A stretch of 64,000 nucleotides of DNA from Zygaena filipendulae (taxonomy: Eukaryota > Arthropoda > Insecta > Lepidoptera > Zygaenidae). Positions 24,901-35,170 of this stretch are shown piece by piece. The notes beneath the pieces are model-generated. The model was not told where the DNA came from. It saw nothing but the letters and a program-made list of their open reading frames with translations, and searched no databases. The position numbers and the translations under genes are program-made. Position 1 is the first letter of the stretch. Every line of letters starts with the position of its first letter. Location: positions 6,222,501 through 6,286,500 of the forward strand of contig OU015651.1 of the NCBI GenBank assembly GCA_907165275.2, in the 5' to 3' direction.

Positions 24901-26441
24901 TCGATACCATGACAAATCATGCGATGGATTTTAATAAAGCTCTTTAACCACAAACTACTTAGCACAACAATATTGCAAATAGTAGATTTCCATTAAAGAC
25001 ATATGCGATCACTTTTACTGTTATCCAATTTATAGCGTGGCGAGGTTGGTTTCCGCTTTTACACGGTCTGCGGCCGGCGATTTTCGAGACACATTGTTAT
25101 TAACCAAGAGCGTGTCATTGGAATGCTTGAACCGCAGAGGACGTGCGGCTGACTGACACACTTCTAGAGTCGACCTTAGCCGCGCTCCACAATTTTAACA
25201 GATTCACATCCGATTTCCCCCACGAAGCTCGAAAAGCCAACCGCCAACGACAGCAAACACGCGCGATGTGCTGAATTTACATCGCATCAAGACAAACGTC
25301 TCTGATAAGCAATGCTATCGAAGACATTTGGGTCATAGAGCTTCAAGATCACAGATAATCACGACACGATTACTTTTACTGCTCGATCAGTCAATGTATG
25401 ACGTCGTTTTTTAAAGATCTGATATTAACATTGATAAAGAAATTTGCAATCGAAAAAGAAATCTTTAGGTACTTATACCTACTGTTGTATGAACTACACT
25501 AATATCTTTTAATGTATCATATATGTTCTGTCTTGCTCGCGTGATATTTGTAGAATATGCTACTGTACGATACATATATACCATACCCATTGTCGCCTTG
25601 TGCATCGGTATATTTCAGTTATGGTCCAACAATATTATATCTTTAAGTCATAATAAGTTGTGCTACTGTATTCTTTCCATTTTAATAATTTCGTTTAGTT
25701 ACAGTTTTATCTAATTTTTAGATCTTATTGGTACCTGAAGGCAGCAGCTTGGCATTGGGCCTCTTCCCGACACCATCCTTGACATTCGTAGAGCGACAAA
25801 TTCTTCACCGTGTAGTACGCGTTACCCGAAAAGTCCACATCCGTGAGCTTCTCGAACGCAATTCGACCTGGGAAATTAATAACACATACTCTACATGGTG
25901 TTATGATTGATATCAAATGGGTATCAAGTGCCCAGAAATAACTGCAGAAACAAGACAGAGGAGCTACTACTCAATTAAGAAAAGCCCTTTTGTTTTGGTT
26001 TTTGCATATTTTCTTTTATAGTGTCTTTTTAGACACTATGTACCTATTGTTTGTACCTGTTGCTGATTCTACCCATTTTAATTTCAACAGAATCTACATA
26101 TATTTTTACTACAATCAACCCTCAGTGGAATTTAAAAGTCCAATTAGACACTTCTGAAGTGAACCGTATATTCTAGACTTGCATTAGGTATCTATATACA
26201 AGAAAATATCTAGTTACTACCAGAAACTGAATTTAGAAACAATAAACCTACGACATTAATTTTAGCACTTAATATTCTAATAAAAAATATTACCAACAAA
26301 TAAAGAAAGGTCACCTTTGATATTGCGTATTTTTAAATAATGGGAATGTAACTTACCAAAAACCAATGAAGCTTGCAGCAGAAGCAGCGCCAGCCGCGCC
26401 AGGCGGAGCGCTTCACTCTTCATACCGAACGAGACTGCCAC
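729..26441 (-). CDS. PAN/apple + ZP domain secreted matrix protein (whole gene, 3' end outside window)
   Basis: Nine coding exons on the minus strand join in phase to 1248 nt (416 codons) with no stop. Order: signal peptide 1-23 (a leucine run at 11-20); PAN1 24-97 with cysteines 51, 55, 61, 81; PAN2 about 114-200 with cysteines 116, 146, 150, 158, 170, 199; PAN3 about 206-314 with cysteines 206, 246, 250, 258, 274, 313; a Ser/Asn-rich linker 315-348; then the start of a ZP domain from about C362, with the strongly conserved stretches GRIYALGRSETC and LTMAGQDCNTQS. Known relatives with PAN plus ZP domains in Drosophila (nyobe, neyo, trynity, nompA) are apical extracellular matrix proteins that shape cuticle and sensory structures; that role is inferred here. 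I cannot tell which paralogue this is. The remaining ZP half, furin site and membrane anchor should lie left of base 1. Exons are clearly GC-richer than introns. Confidence 0.88.
905..1521 (-). other. Intron 9 of PAN/ZP gene
   Basis: 617 bp between GTAAGA donor and TTTCAG acceptor. Nothing else recognised in it. Confidence 0.7.
1522..1650 (-). CDS. PAN/ZP gene exon 9: linker between PAN3 and ZP
   Basis: Encodes residues 315-357, a Ser/Asn/Asp-rich low-complexity linker with one N-glycosylation sequon (NLS at 341-343), ending in a CDKTGTCYD stretch that enters the ZP domain. Acceptor TTTCAG, donor GTAAGA; it receives phase 1 and leaves phase 1, matching both neighbours. Confidence 0.82.
2385..2431 (+). 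repeat. Helitron-like 3' end
   Basis: Short fragment with the hairpin core GGGTGAAACCGCGGGG and the CTAG terminus at 2428-2431, followed by T. The 5' part was not found. Confidence 0.5.
2880..3204 (-). mobile_element. MITE carrying TGACGTCA palindromes, copy A
   Basis: About 325 bp with ends that pair as inverted repeats (GGGGATGTGGACTAC at the left, TAGTCAACATGCCC at the right, plus the inner AGTCCGTC / GACGGACT pair). It is the reverse complement of 4436-4773 and resembles 19880-20230. Two GTGACGTCAC palindromes flank the centre. No coding capacity. Confidence 0.65.
4070..4079. repeat. Left target-site duplication of nested element
   Basis: GTTTGTAAGA, repeated at 5503-5512 on the other side. 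The host Helitron has this word once, so it marks the insertion point. Confidence 0.65.
4436..4773 (+). mobile_element. MITE carrying TGACGTCA palindromes, copy B
   Basis: Inverted copy of 2880-3204, within the nested element. It contains GACGTCACTAACCG and GTTAGTGACGTCAC and an expanded C tract (17 C, T, 5 C at 4615-4637) that copy A lacks. Confidence 0.65.
4985..5320 (+). pseudogene. PIF/Harbinger (HARBI1-type) nuclease relic
   Basis: The reading frame around 5019-5276 contains NAELYRNRKGYFSIN followed by IDVVARW, a signature of the PIF/Harbinger DDE nuclease. Just upstream, in a shifted frame, is a remnant like the DCTHV...SPGG block that carries the first catalytic Asp; just downstream, in another frame, is a remnant of the GDSG...MMIPLPEG block. 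So at least two frameshifts are present, and the HDS block with the second catalytic residue is changed. The family protein is usually 350-450 residues; only about 110 are recognisable here. Dead copy. Confidence 0.6.
7060..7367 (+). mobile_element. Helitron-like element (complete)
   Basis: Starts TCTAGACATATAGG after A, has the GAAGTTTCTGTTTGTAATT block, an internal (CTGT)n microsatellite at about 7190-7222, and ends GGTGAAACCGGGGCACAGTTAG before T. 308 bp, non-coding. Confidence 0.7.
10845..11054. repeat. Possible small inverted-repeat element
   Basis: The word TTTTTTTATTGGAAAA at about 10850 is inverted at about 11030-11047, and a hairpin AACACAGC/GCTGTGTT lies at 10867-10892. It may be a decayed MITE; low complexity makes this weak. 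Confidence 0.25.
12081..12291 (+). mobile_element. Helitron-like element
   Basis: Contains the GAGGAAAGATTCGATTT start block and the CCGCGGGTAAAACCG hairpin, ending in CTAG at 12288-12291 before T. The left limit is approximate. Confidence 0.6.
12694..12800 (-). repeat. Helitron-like 3' end fragment, minus orientation
   Basis: CTAG at 12694-12697, then TGCGGTTTCACCCGCA, the reversed hairpin core. The 5' end was not found. Confidence 0.45.
13353..13578 (-). CDS. PAN/ZP gene exon 8: main part of PAN3
   Basis: Encodes residues 240-314, with cysteines 246, 250, 258, 274 and 313 of PAN3 and the ending GKYFENFCE. Acceptor TATTAG, donor GTGAGT; enters in phase 0, leaves in phase 1. Confidence 0.9.
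13614..13739 (-). pseudogene. RTE-type LINE relic (C-terminal ORF fragment)
   Basis: On the minus strand one frame reads ADGLVKIAG and, further on, ETFVQQWTSVGG, like the conserved C-terminal tail (WTDDLVKIAG...GEAYVQQWTS) of lepidopteran RTE-like LINE proteins. About 40 codons survive. It lies 35 bp upstream of exon 8 in the same orientation. Confidence 0.5.
13919..14047 (-). CDS. PAN/ZP gene exon 7: end of PAN2 and start of PAN3
   Basis: Encodes residues 197-239. It holds C199 (last of PAN2) and C206 (first of PAN3) and the stretch QRIFTAPRVGV. Acceptor GTGCAG, donor GTATTT; phase 0 on both sides. Confidence 0.88.
14754..14882 (-). CDS. PAN/ZP gene exon 6: C-terminal part of PAN2
   Basis: Encodes residues 154-196, including C158 and C170 and the motif FACRSAEYEYGSMRCALS, a typical apple-domain strand pair. 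Acceptor GACAG, donor GTAACG; phase 0 on both sides, 43 codons, exactly as long as exon 7. Confidence 0.9.
15253..15328 (+). repeat. 21-bp tandem repeat, three copies, with an inverted end
   Basis: The unit CATGGACCAATAAAACTAAAC occurs at 15253, 15274 and 15295 (the last diverges at its end). It is followed by AATTGGTCCATG at about 15317-15328, the unit start in reverse. Confidence 0.8.
15508..15745 (+). mobile_element. Helitron-like element (complete, 238 bp)
   Basis: Starts TCTATATATATAAAATCC, with GGATCAACGCACAGCCTAA near the 5' end, and ends CGCGGGTGAAATCGCGCGGG then ACAGCTAG. It lies exactly between A and T, so both termini are intact. The best-preserved copy of this family here; relatives at 22977, 27639 and 35830. 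Confidence 0.78.
15913..16080 (-). CDS. PAN/ZP gene exon 5: N-terminal part of PAN2
   Basis: Encodes residues 98-153, with C116, C146 and C150, the stretch TYYMVKLQVRTESVC and GLDNTIIYTSTKEACLASC. Acceptor TAACAG, donor GTAACA; phase 0 on both sides. This is the exon most easily recognised as belonging to this family. Confidence 0.92.
16081..17695 (-). other. Intron 4 of PAN/ZP gene
   Basis: 1.6 kb, AT-rich. Holds a short tandem repeat of GGTCACAGACA at 16823-16851 and nothing else I can name. Confidence 0.6.
16823..16851 (+). repeat. 11-bp tandem repeat
   Basis: GGTCACAGACA repeated about 2.6 times. Confidence 0.75.
17696..17786 (-). CDS. PAN/ZP gene exon 4: end of PAN1
   Basis: Encodes the end of residue 67 and residues 68-97, including C81, the last PAN1 cysteine. 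Acceptor TTGCAG, donor GTATAT; enters in phase 2, leaves in phase 0. The joined codon gives Ser67, so PAN1 reads AAAFSF across the junction. Confidence 0.85.
18623..18790 (+). mobile_element. Palindromic MITE, diverged copy
   Basis: The left end CACTCAGAGTCGTTTTAATG and the right end CGATTCTGAGTACGGCAGTG pair as inverted repeats, with ATTACTTAA / TTAAGTA inside. Same family as 54688-54924, but shorter and more worn. Confidence 0.6.
19384..19435. repeat. 52-bp palindrome (one mismatched pair)
   Basis: Centre GCTATAGC at 19406-19413. All 26 pairs match except 19394/19425. There is no loop. Confidence 0.9.
19434..19499. repeat. 66-bp perfect palindrome
   Basis: Centre CGTATACG at 19463-19470. 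All 33 pairs match by direct reading, with no loop. It abuts, and overlaps by two bases, the palindrome to its left. Confidence 0.92.
19880..20230 (+). mobile_element. MITE carrying TGACGTCA palindromes, copy C (diverged)
   Basis: Matches copies A and B over TTAGTCTGTATTGTAGATT, the TTATTCAAAAAATAGCGGCG block, GTGTGACGTCACAC, CCTAAACTTTAATGCG and CTAACTGACGGATTAA. About 340 bp, ending ATCATGCCC. Confidence 0.6.
20887..21591 (+). mobile_element. ~705-bp Helitron-like element, left copy of an inverted pair
   Basis: Starts TCTGGCGCTAGTAGAGCGGC after A and ends GGTGAAACCATGGGGCACAG then CTAA before T. The internal ~600 bp (including GTGACGTCATAAACATGGCC) is found again, reversed, at 23326-24013. 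Confidence 0.65.
21678..21865 (+). mobile_element. Helitron-like element
   Basis: Starts TCCTCACTATTATAAATGCG after A, then AAAGTGAGTTTGTGTGTTTG and the CACGCCATAACGGCTC block, ending GATAG before T. The same family occurs reversed at 33068-33267 and 58941-59100. Confidence 0.65.
22977..23179 (+). mobile_element. Helitron-like element (diverged)
   Basis: Relative of 15508-15745: GACGGATCAACGCAAAGCCT near the 5' end, then CCTAAGGGGACTAAAAGGGG, and an ending GTGGGACAGCTA with a worn hairpin. Confidence 0.6.
23326..24013 (-). mobile_element. ~690-bp Helitron-like element, right copy of an inverted pair
   Basis: Reverse complement of 20887-21591 with few differences by eye; its 3' end is the CTAG at 23326-23329. 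The 5' limit near 24013 is approximate. Confidence 0.65.
25735..25867 (-). CDS. PAN/ZP gene exon 3: start of PAN1
   Basis: Encodes the end of residue 23 to the start of 67. It contains C51, C55 and C61 in LYECQGWCREEAQC, the usual PAN helix, and a sequon NLS at 45-47. Acceptor TCCCAG, donor GTACCA; enters in phase 1, leaves in phase 2. Confidence 0.87.
26357..26441 (-). CDS. PAN/ZP gene exon 2: start codon and signal peptide
   Basis: The coding part is 26357-26423. The first ATG (26423-26421) gives M K S E A L R L A R, then a hydrophobic run ending ASLVFG, a clear signal peptide. The acceptor TTGTTCTCAG ends at 26442 and leaves 18 nt of 5' leader in this exon. The donor GTAAGT follows 26357, leaving phase 1 that fits exon 3. 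Confidence 0.82.
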
Positions 26442-27638
26442 CTGAGAACAAAAGAACATAACATTTTAACATTATTTAATCACTTGTAAGTATAAGTTTA
26501 AACAAGTACCGTATTGAAGAAATTTAGTATTCGATTCTCGTCTCAGATACGAGTACCTAACTAAAAAACGCATAAAAATAATTTGGCGTAAAAAAAATCA
26601 TGAAAATTGAGCACACAAATTGCCGACTCGCTGACGAACTAAATCAAAGATCATTCATCATTTTCTCAGTGATTTATCAGGGTTTTTTCTCTTTATCTTT
26701 TTATTTTATTAGATATAGTAAACATATATTCAGAAATGTTTGCGCATATGTTTGCATTAAAAAAAACTAAAATAAATTATGAAAGCAAATAATTGAAAAC
26801 ACCATGCCGTATTGCATGGCACATGTCACATGTCTGTGAGCCTAGTAAAGTTTAATTCATTCACAATTTTCAATAAAAAACACGAATAGGTAACAATTTC
26901 AAAACGAAAATGCCAGTGTTGTTCCAATAAAACAGCCAGCTATATAGCCCACGAGATGGGAACGTTAAGACTAATGGCTATGCAATTAATGCCGGATGCG
27001 GAACAAGATGTGTGCTGTGCTGTGATGGAGTGTTTCTTATTGCCGGCAATTTGCCAACTGAATGCAGGTCAAGATCAACGCGCCGTCCGTCTATGAAAGC
27101 TAATAGGAAAGTCAGTGACACGAATTTTCATTAACTTTTTTGCATTGCAATATCGCTTTCACTAGTCTTTTTATCAAATGGAATGAATGACCATTTGTAT
27201 CTTAAACGTGAAAGTGAGACTATTGTTATACTACACAAGGTACAGCTAAAAACATAGGTATAATGATACGTATATACTCACAGCTTTCTATCATTTGATT
27301 ATGATATGGTTTATTGAACATACACAAAAACATACAAATTTTGTAGCGCAGACCACGTTACATACCTACTTATGACCGTTAACTAAATAGCTTTTCATTA
27401 CTCAACCAATACACAAGAAATGTACAGAAGCAAAAAATACGATCAATGAAATAATAATGAATAATAATAATAATGAATTCATTATTATAATTTTTTTTAT
27501 GATCTTTTTTGTTTATAAAGAGAAATGACACAAGCATTGGTTAATTTGTATCATTATTTTTGTACAAATATTTAAAGAAAGGTAAACCCAAGTCAATGTG
27601 GCATCCTATAATTTGGCATTTTATATATATGATAGTAA

Positions 27639-27694
27639 TCTATATATATAAAATGCTTTGTCCTGAATTACTGATGGATCAACGCACAGCCTAA
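27639..27694 (+). repeat. Helitron-like 5' end fragment
   Basis: TCTATATATATAAAATGC after A, then GATGGATCAACGCACAGCCT, broken off just before an (AAT)n tract at about 27709. Confidence 0.6.
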
Positions 27695-29809
27695 CTGTTG
27701 TTTATATAAAAATAATAATAATAATAAACTCTTTATTGAACACCACTTAAAAATAAACAATTACAATATATTAAATGTAATTATATGTAGTAGATAAATA
27801 CCACGTTTGCTCGACACAAGGTTACTGTCGCTTACTAGTTAAGTAGATCTGTGCGTTGTGAAGTGGATTAAATCACTCCAAAATTAAAAATAACCAAATT
27901 AATGAATTATTATGAAACACGGAAATTGTATACCAATAAGTACCTAATAGAGACTCGAAATGCGTGCGAGATAAACATCAGAAATCAGATTGCGAGGAAG
28001 CCGTTAAGCTTTAAACACGAGGTAAAGTTAAACGGGACGTGAATGTCGTGTTAAGTCACCGGAGGCAATTAACCGTAGAGACGTGGCTCATGTGTCACAT
28101 AATAATTATTACAACAGTTATATCACAGTGCGCGAGAGCGTGTCGCCGAGCGCTGCCAAGAGCACCAGATGCAGCCACCGTGTACAGTATGCGCTCACAA
28201 ACTCAACTCATTTATTTAACGGTGAAACCGACTGTTTACGCAGATAAGTGTTTGAGGCACACATTTCTTCACTGGTTCCTAACGACATTAATCGCCAAAA
28301 CAACAACTATCGTCAGTTTACTGGAGCGCAAATATAACTGTTGATGATACTCGTGTAGACCAATGTCGCTTGTTATCAGACTTTTTCTATGATTCCGATA
28401 TCACATTATGAGGTTCTCACTCATGTTTTAACGATTTCATTGTAGAAAGAAAGAAGAAAGAAAATACCCTTCTATCTCCTACACAATATTTTTTTAAAGT
28501 TTCTATTTTTTCTGCCTCTTATTTTAGGACCAATAAACTCCTTTTCTTTCTGTTCTATTTATTCCAGCACAAGAAAAAGAAACAGATAAACAGTGCCTAA
28601 TCTAAATTTGAAGACATACTATCTTTTGCACTCTTGTTTATGTAGGTAGCTTCGTTACAGCACTCTTGTTTATGTACCTAGGTAGTTTCATTACTTAATA
28701 AATTCATTAAAATTCAAAAATTATATTGTATATCGGTTAGCCTCCAATCACTAAAATCAAAGAGCAAAACAAAGAAGCTATTATTTTGATGTATGGACCA
28801 AGCAGGCACTACTTATTATCAATAGCGAGCAACGTAATCAAACGGAGTAGTGGGATTTCATTAAATAAACAATGCGCCTTTATGTTCCTATGCCGATGCC
28901 GTCGTCTTCGGTTGAAGATAGATTAGTAGCCGAGTAACTTTAATATAGTCTTACGAACGTCTGCAATTATTTATGTACAAAGAAGCTTTATACAATGGAA
29001 TCACAGTTCATATATCTTATTATACCGCGAGTTACACTTATTAAAGCACAACCACTGACTACAGAGTATGATAAGTTCTGAATACCAAAGAGATTCTCAC
29101 AATAGAAAAAACCACGAGTATGCAATCAGACGGAGCATCGTCACGCATAATTGGGATTCGTATTTAACAAAACGTTAATGTGTATCCGATTTATCTTTTC
29201 TGTATTCATGTACGCATGCAGTAAGGTGTGAAAGAAAGTGTTTATTATGATTACTAAACAATAAAATAGAAAGCACCATTAACCTAATATAACTGAAATC
29301 TGACAAATCATTTTTTTAATTACTGACCGTGACCACCATCTGTTGTTGTGAGAGGTCACAACGAGTTCAAAAAAACGCTAGTAACGCAGCCGCATGCAGG
29401 GGCATATTAAAAAACCTTCTTTGTGGCAAACGTAATCCTGAGCTTAAAATATTAGTGGCTTTACAAACTACATCTCTTCTGTATTTTTTTATATTAGTAC
29501 CACTACCAATTAATAAACAAAATATATGAGTATAATATTACTCCCGACTGATTTGATGATTCTCTGTCTCCTTGGTATTTTTGGTGAGCGTGATTTTTTA
29601 GAAACAACAAGACTGATTTTTACTATCATTTTACTGGGGTAATCTCTATAACTACCTACTTGTGGGAAGTTTGAGTATACAAAATATGAAGATTATTGTA
29701 TAATTTCTATAGGTACATATTTCATTAAGACCAAATAAAATTATGATTTGCAAAACTAGATATTAGTTTATTTTATCGTACTCGATGGTGAGCCCAAATT
29801 TAATAGTAT

Positions 29810-29862
29810 ATAGTATACACGGCCCTGTACACTATTTTATAATATATGGCTGTGTATACTAT
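29810..29862. repeat. Hairpin
   Basis: ATAGTATACAC at 29810-29820 pairs with GTGTATACTAT at 29852-29862, with GGCC/GGC partly continuing inward. Confidence 0.6.
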
Positions 29863-32800
29863 GTTTGTTTTTATAATATGTTTTTGAAATGTAAATTAAT
29901 TGTGCGATTATTTTATCTGTAGCGAATTGTAGGTATACTTAGACATAGACGTATCAAAAATGAAGCCATATTTTTCCTGCTGAGAAAGGGTTTTAGTGAG
30001 CATTTCTGAATATTATTTTAGATGTTTTCTGTTTAAGTAATTATAAAAAAAACTCTTGAAGCAACAAATCATAGTTCTCAAGAATAAGGTTTCCATTACG
30101 TAGCGCTAAGTTGTTCTAGGTCCTAGCGGTACACGTGATGAAGGAGGATGCATATTGCATAAGCCCCAAACAGATTGCTGGAATATTGGATTACATTAGC
30201 AGTCATATTTCTGTATGATTATTATTATTCACGTGACGGTTTTAAAATAAACTATCACACTTGTTACTCAAGGTAATGCCCATATGGGTTAGATTTTTGA
30301 AAATTGAACCCCATCTACGTCACTTAAGGAACATTTGTGCAAAATTTCATGGTTCTAGGTCCAGCAGTTTCAGCTGTGCGTTGATCGATCAATCAGTCAG
30401 TTTCTACTATAGTTGGAAATTTGTTGGTAATTGTTTTTTTCTTTCATATAAAGAAACACGTGTTTCAGGGTTTTCGATGATTAAAAAAGGTTCAAAAGGG
30501 TGAAGCCGCTAATGGGAACAGCTATATACCTAATATGTAATATACAATAACTACCTATATACTAACCATGTTGCTTAAGACATTTGATTTTCATATTTTT
30601 ACGAGATAAATAGCTTTGATTATCTGTAGATTGTGTTGAGGTCACAGATATCAAGACGTTTTGACGTGTTAGTGAATAATGTTAATGTGATTGGAATGTC
30701 TCAATTCGACTGTGGAAGGAAGGCGTCAAAGTTATTTGTATTTGCCGCGGCGAACCGACGAATTTCTAATATGCTTGTATAGAAGACAGTATCCCTATAC
30801 AATTTCCGTATGTCTATTTCTCCCGAATGAACCCGTTAATGGGTTTGTATATATCCTAGGCCAAGGTGTTCCCACTAACCAGCCGTTCTTCAACAATCGA
30901 AGATGAAAATTTCGATGTGCTTTGTAAATTATAGGCGTAAAGAATGTTTGTGTCAGATCTTTTTACATTTTAATATCCGTGTCTAAACAAGTCTAGCCAG
31001 GTATTGTAAGAAAGTGTGGCGGGTTATGTTTTAGTGTGTATAAAGTTTTATCTAAGTCATACATTCAATCTTTACGGAAAGTGAGAATGTATGCTAACGA
31101 ACCGAATCAGATCAATTGACAAGGTCACCAAGCTGTGTTTATTGTGCTAGACCGACATCTATAGCTATCTTACGGATAGTTTTTTATTCGATGAGCACGA
31201 TAGTTGTAAGCAGCGAGGCGAAATTTCTTAACGTATGTTAGGGGATCTATGTATCTACATATTATGTATGTAACTTAGAATAAGACAAACCTGACAAATA
31301 GAAGTTGCAACGCTCCTCATTGGATGAGTAGCGCGTGCTGCACAGCATGTGAGCGAGAAAAAGTAGGTGCGCGCGAAAATTAAAATACTTACATAATATT
31401 ATAACGTATATAAATATCAATATGAAACGAAAAAAAAAAATCGGAAGAAATAATTTATTTATTTTTAGAAATTAATATATGATTTTTATGATACATAAAT
31501 AAATCATACCTACCTAATAAGTTTCGTTTCTGACGACAGCCAATGCTATTTTTGCATAATTAAATAATTGAAACTATGGTAACAAAATAGGTATTGGGTA
31601 CTAACCAGCTATATGTAAGTCGTACGATGTTACATAAAGTTCCTTGATAAAAGAAACGATGCGTTCATAGCTGTTATGCGTTCGTACATCACAGGTGAAC
31701 GAGTAGTTGGACTGGTATGGCTTAATTCCGTATGTCACAAGCAAGTAGTCGGTCACGTCACAATAGGCCGAACTTGACCGAGTGGTAACGGTACCGGCGC
31801 AGCGCCATCACAGCGCACCGCGACGCGAGACAATGCGTGTGAGCGGCCCGCCGCCGCCCGGCAGGTTGTGCTCGCCTGACCCAATTATCATCGACAACTG
31901 GGTCACGTGTTTTCGAACGCGTGTGAAATTTTATTTCAACTTTCACGCATTAATTAATAAACATTATTGCGCGTTTTTGTTGTCAATTTTTCCGATTGAT
32001 TTATGTTTGTGGCTTCTGGTCAAATATTAATCGAAATCGAATTAATCGTTTTTGATACCGTTTTAATCTCGTATAAATTGGTTTCTCGGTCAGATAACTC
32101 TCAATAACTTTTAACCCCCCACCAAAGGTGGTTGGTGTTCTGATATCGCACATTTTCTTAACAATTTTACGTCCAATCACAGATGTATTTCATATGTAAC
32201 ATTGAGCGTAGGTTTCTTTCAAAATTCCGTTCGAAATTGAAGCACAAAATCAATTGACATGTAGGTACGACGTACGTGTATCTATAGTCGCGAAATTGCG
32301 TTCGCCCAGAGAAATAAAAGCACCACTTTGCGTGCTCTTAACTCGGTTCTATGCTTTTATTAATTCATTCTTTGTGTACAAAGAAAGTGTATAAAGATTA
32401 ACGTTTTATAAATCTCCGCTGGAAATATTTATTATTCAGTTTATTTTATCTTGAACCCGATTACGTCTCACAACGATGCGACGTGAGGTTGTAAAACGAA
32501 ATACGAAGGAACAGCATAAAAAGAGCGCATTTATTTTTAACTGAAAGTCTCGGATTGCGTGTTTATCTAAGGAGGCTTCTTTTGGAATGCGAAGTCTGTG
32601 TCATGTCGCTGTCGGTCTTTATGAGTCGAACATGCACCGGAATGGCGAGTGTGCGCAACCGGACTCTAGGTATGGGAAATGTTTTAGGCGACAGGTGTAG
32701 TCACATTTTGCTTCTCTATTCTCAAATTGAAATACTATCGTAAATAAAAACTTCACTTATAATAATAATTGGAGCGAATTTTCAATCAAAGAGACATGTT

Positions 32801-33067
32801 ATTTGAATTTGAACTTTTTTGGAAGATCCTATAATAAACTAAAAATTAAAAAGGATATTATTGGGCGTAACAAGTCAGTGATATACTTTTAAGTTTTGAT
32901 TGGGTTAGTGGATGTTGTTGTTACTGAAGTGTTTAACTATGAACAGGTAAACTAGTAGTTAGGTAACTGTAATAGGTAGATACATTGAGCGCTTCGTCGC
33001 CAACAACTTTTTTGCAGGTTGGCGACACATACCTACCTACATAAATATTAAAGTAATTATCTACCTA

Positions 33068-33267
33068 CTGGCTGTTCCTCACAGTTTCACCAGTGGCGGT
33101 AATTTCAGAATTCCCGCAAGAATTCCGGGATAAAAAATACCCTATGTTCTTCTCTGTACCCCTGACAACGTGTATGCAAAATTTTGTGGTAATCGCTTAA
33201 GCTGTTATGGCGTGAAAGCGTAACAAACAAACATACTTACTTTCGCATTTATAATAGTGTCTAAGGA
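33068..33267 (-). mobile_element. Helitron-like element
   Basis: Read on the minus strand, it starts TCCTTAGACACTATTATAAATGCG-like after A and ends with a worn hairpin and CCAG. Family of 21678-21865. Confidence 0.6.
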
Positions 33268-33486
33268 TATTATATTTGTGAATAAATAAATAAGTAATAA
33301 AATAAATTTATAGTTAGCTTATATCCCAAAGAAATTTAATTATATAAGGTTTTTGATCCAATGAAAAGTGGTTATGATGGTATGGAAATTCACAAGGCTG
33401 AAACACTTCCTTTGAGACTGTGAATAAGCATCGAACTAAATCTATAGATAGGTACTGTATTATACATTGTATTAATAAAAACTATA

Positions 33487-33793
33487 TCTATAATATTTAT
33501 ATGAATCAATATTTCCCTTGATCGCAGCATCACGCGTGAACGGCTGGACCAATTTAGCTAATTCTTTTTTGGTGTGTTTGTTATTGTAAGGAGATTAAGG
33601 TTCTTATGATAGAAATTAGGGATTCCTGCGGGAATTCTGACACTCACGCTAGTGAATCTCCGAAATGGTTGAACCGATTTTGACGGGGCTTTCACTGCTA
33701 ATTAGCTGATGTTATAAGAAGTAAATTAGGCCACTTTAAAGTTCGTTCAAGAATTTCGAAAATCACGCGGGTAAAACCGCGGGGCATCGCTAG
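33487..33793 (+). mobile_element. Helitron-like element (complete, 307 bp)
   Basis: Starts TCTATAATATTTATATGAAT after A, has the GCATCACGCGTGAACGGCTG block, and ends CGCGGGTAAAACCGCGGGGC then CTAG before T. Family of 49525-49818 and 62977-63279. Confidence 0.72.
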
Positions 33794-34265
33794 TTTGTTA
33801 TAATATTATTATATAAAAAAGGTCTTAAAAATTGTGCTAGGATAAAGAAACATGTGAATTTACCTCATAATTGGTACTTACGTAGATATAATATGTACTT
33901 ATACTTCATATACATTGACATATTATTGACAATATAAAAATTAAAATAGAAGTACGTAAAGCTTAAATACTTACATCTGTAATGTGTACAATAAAGCCGA
34001 ATAGTAAAAGAAATGTAAATGCTGAATGTACCTACCTACTATATACAGAAAAAAAAATGTAACTTGAATACCTAAATACTTGAATATTTGAATACTATTC
34101 GATTCTTGTATGTTACCTAGACCCTCTAACAAACATCAGAAAGGGTTTCAGAGTTGATAATGCAATGCTGGACGTATAGAAACGATGCCCTGATTGACAG
34201 ATATTTGCATAAATATTGCAGTGAAAAGCTAATAAGAAAGCCGGTCGCTGGTTGACTGATTGCTT

Positions 34266-34478
34266 AGGCTAAAACCAGACTACAAAGAGCTTGCATTGCA
34301 TATTGTCGCAGGTGGCCACACTATCAACTAGCTAGGCACCTACCTAGGGGTGCCGCTTGCAGTGCGGCCAGCTGCGATAGCTAGTATGCATATTATGTCT
34401 GTTCACTAGGATCAGTCACTCGATAAGTTTCTTGGCTCTTAGCGATAAGAGACGCTATTTGTAGTGTGGCTTTAACCT
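34266..34478. mobile_element. MITE-like element
   Basis: The left end GGCTAAAACCAGACTACAAA and the right end TTTGTAGTGTGGCTTTAACC pair as imperfect inverted repeats about 210 bp apart. No coding capacity. Confidence 0.5.
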
Positions 34479-35079
34479 GATTTTTTTACTGTTTTGTGTT
34501 AACTGTACCTAAACTGTTTAAGGTTAAAAAACGTTTGTTAAAATTAAAATTAAATGCATGCGTCATCACTAAATTGAGGGAATCACCAAATGGACGCGAG
34601 CGAAACTGTGAGCGATATAAATACGAGTAGTTATGCAAAAAAATAATGCAATTTTTCAAACGATGTTGGCTGGTTATTAACCTTCAATTAATTTTAGTAA
34701 TGATCCGGTATGTTTTACCTATAATTGTCGCCTGATTAAGTAAGCTGTGGGTATCATCGAAAGGAAATCGCCGGGCATTCATAATTAAGTATGAACATCC
34801 TGCGCTATACAAACTTGAAACACTCGTCTCACATCAGTCACCTGACGCAGGTATCTTTTAAATCATAGTATTATAAACATAATTGGATTCATCTTCAGAA
34901 TTTGTGAACTTTTAAAGGAGAACATAGTTATTATTGTCCAATTACTAATTTAATTCTGTTATCTATAAAATTCTAATACTCTATTAACTGTTATGAGTAA
35001 TTATTTTAAGTAAAATAGCATATAATACTCGTTCGTACTAACCATACATTGTTTTTAATGTTTTACGTGCCGACAAACA

Positions 35080-35170
35080 AACAAACAAACTAAACTAAAC
35101 TAAACTATACTACAAAATAAATAAAATAAATAAATAATAAATAAACTAAACAATAAATAAAATAAAAAAT
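35080..35170 (+). repeat. Low-complexity AAAC/AACTA/AAATA tract
   Basis: Runs of CAAA, then CTAAA, then AATA units in succession. Confidence 0.8.

Larger units (their letters stand above)
17787..25734 (-). other. Intron 3 of PAN/ZP gene (7.9 kb)
   Basis: Rich in repeats: palindromic MITE relative 18623-18790, twin palindromes 19384-19499, MITE copy C 19880-20230, and two Helitron copies facing each other (20887-21591 and 23326-24013) with smaller Helitrons between them. No exon recognised. 24014-25734 holds nothing I can name. Confidence 0.65.

Noticed and set aside
28039..28344. 101-codon open frame
   Set aside because: Starts from a non-ATG codon, has no recognisable domain and lies in intron.
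29329..29529. 66-codon plus-strand frame
   Set aside because: No domain or splice context; low-complexity tail.
30262..30520. Possible full Helitron copy
   Set aside because: Contains a reversed CGTTGATCGATCAATCAGTC block and a separate 3' fragment near 30500, but the orientations conflict and no clean ends were found.
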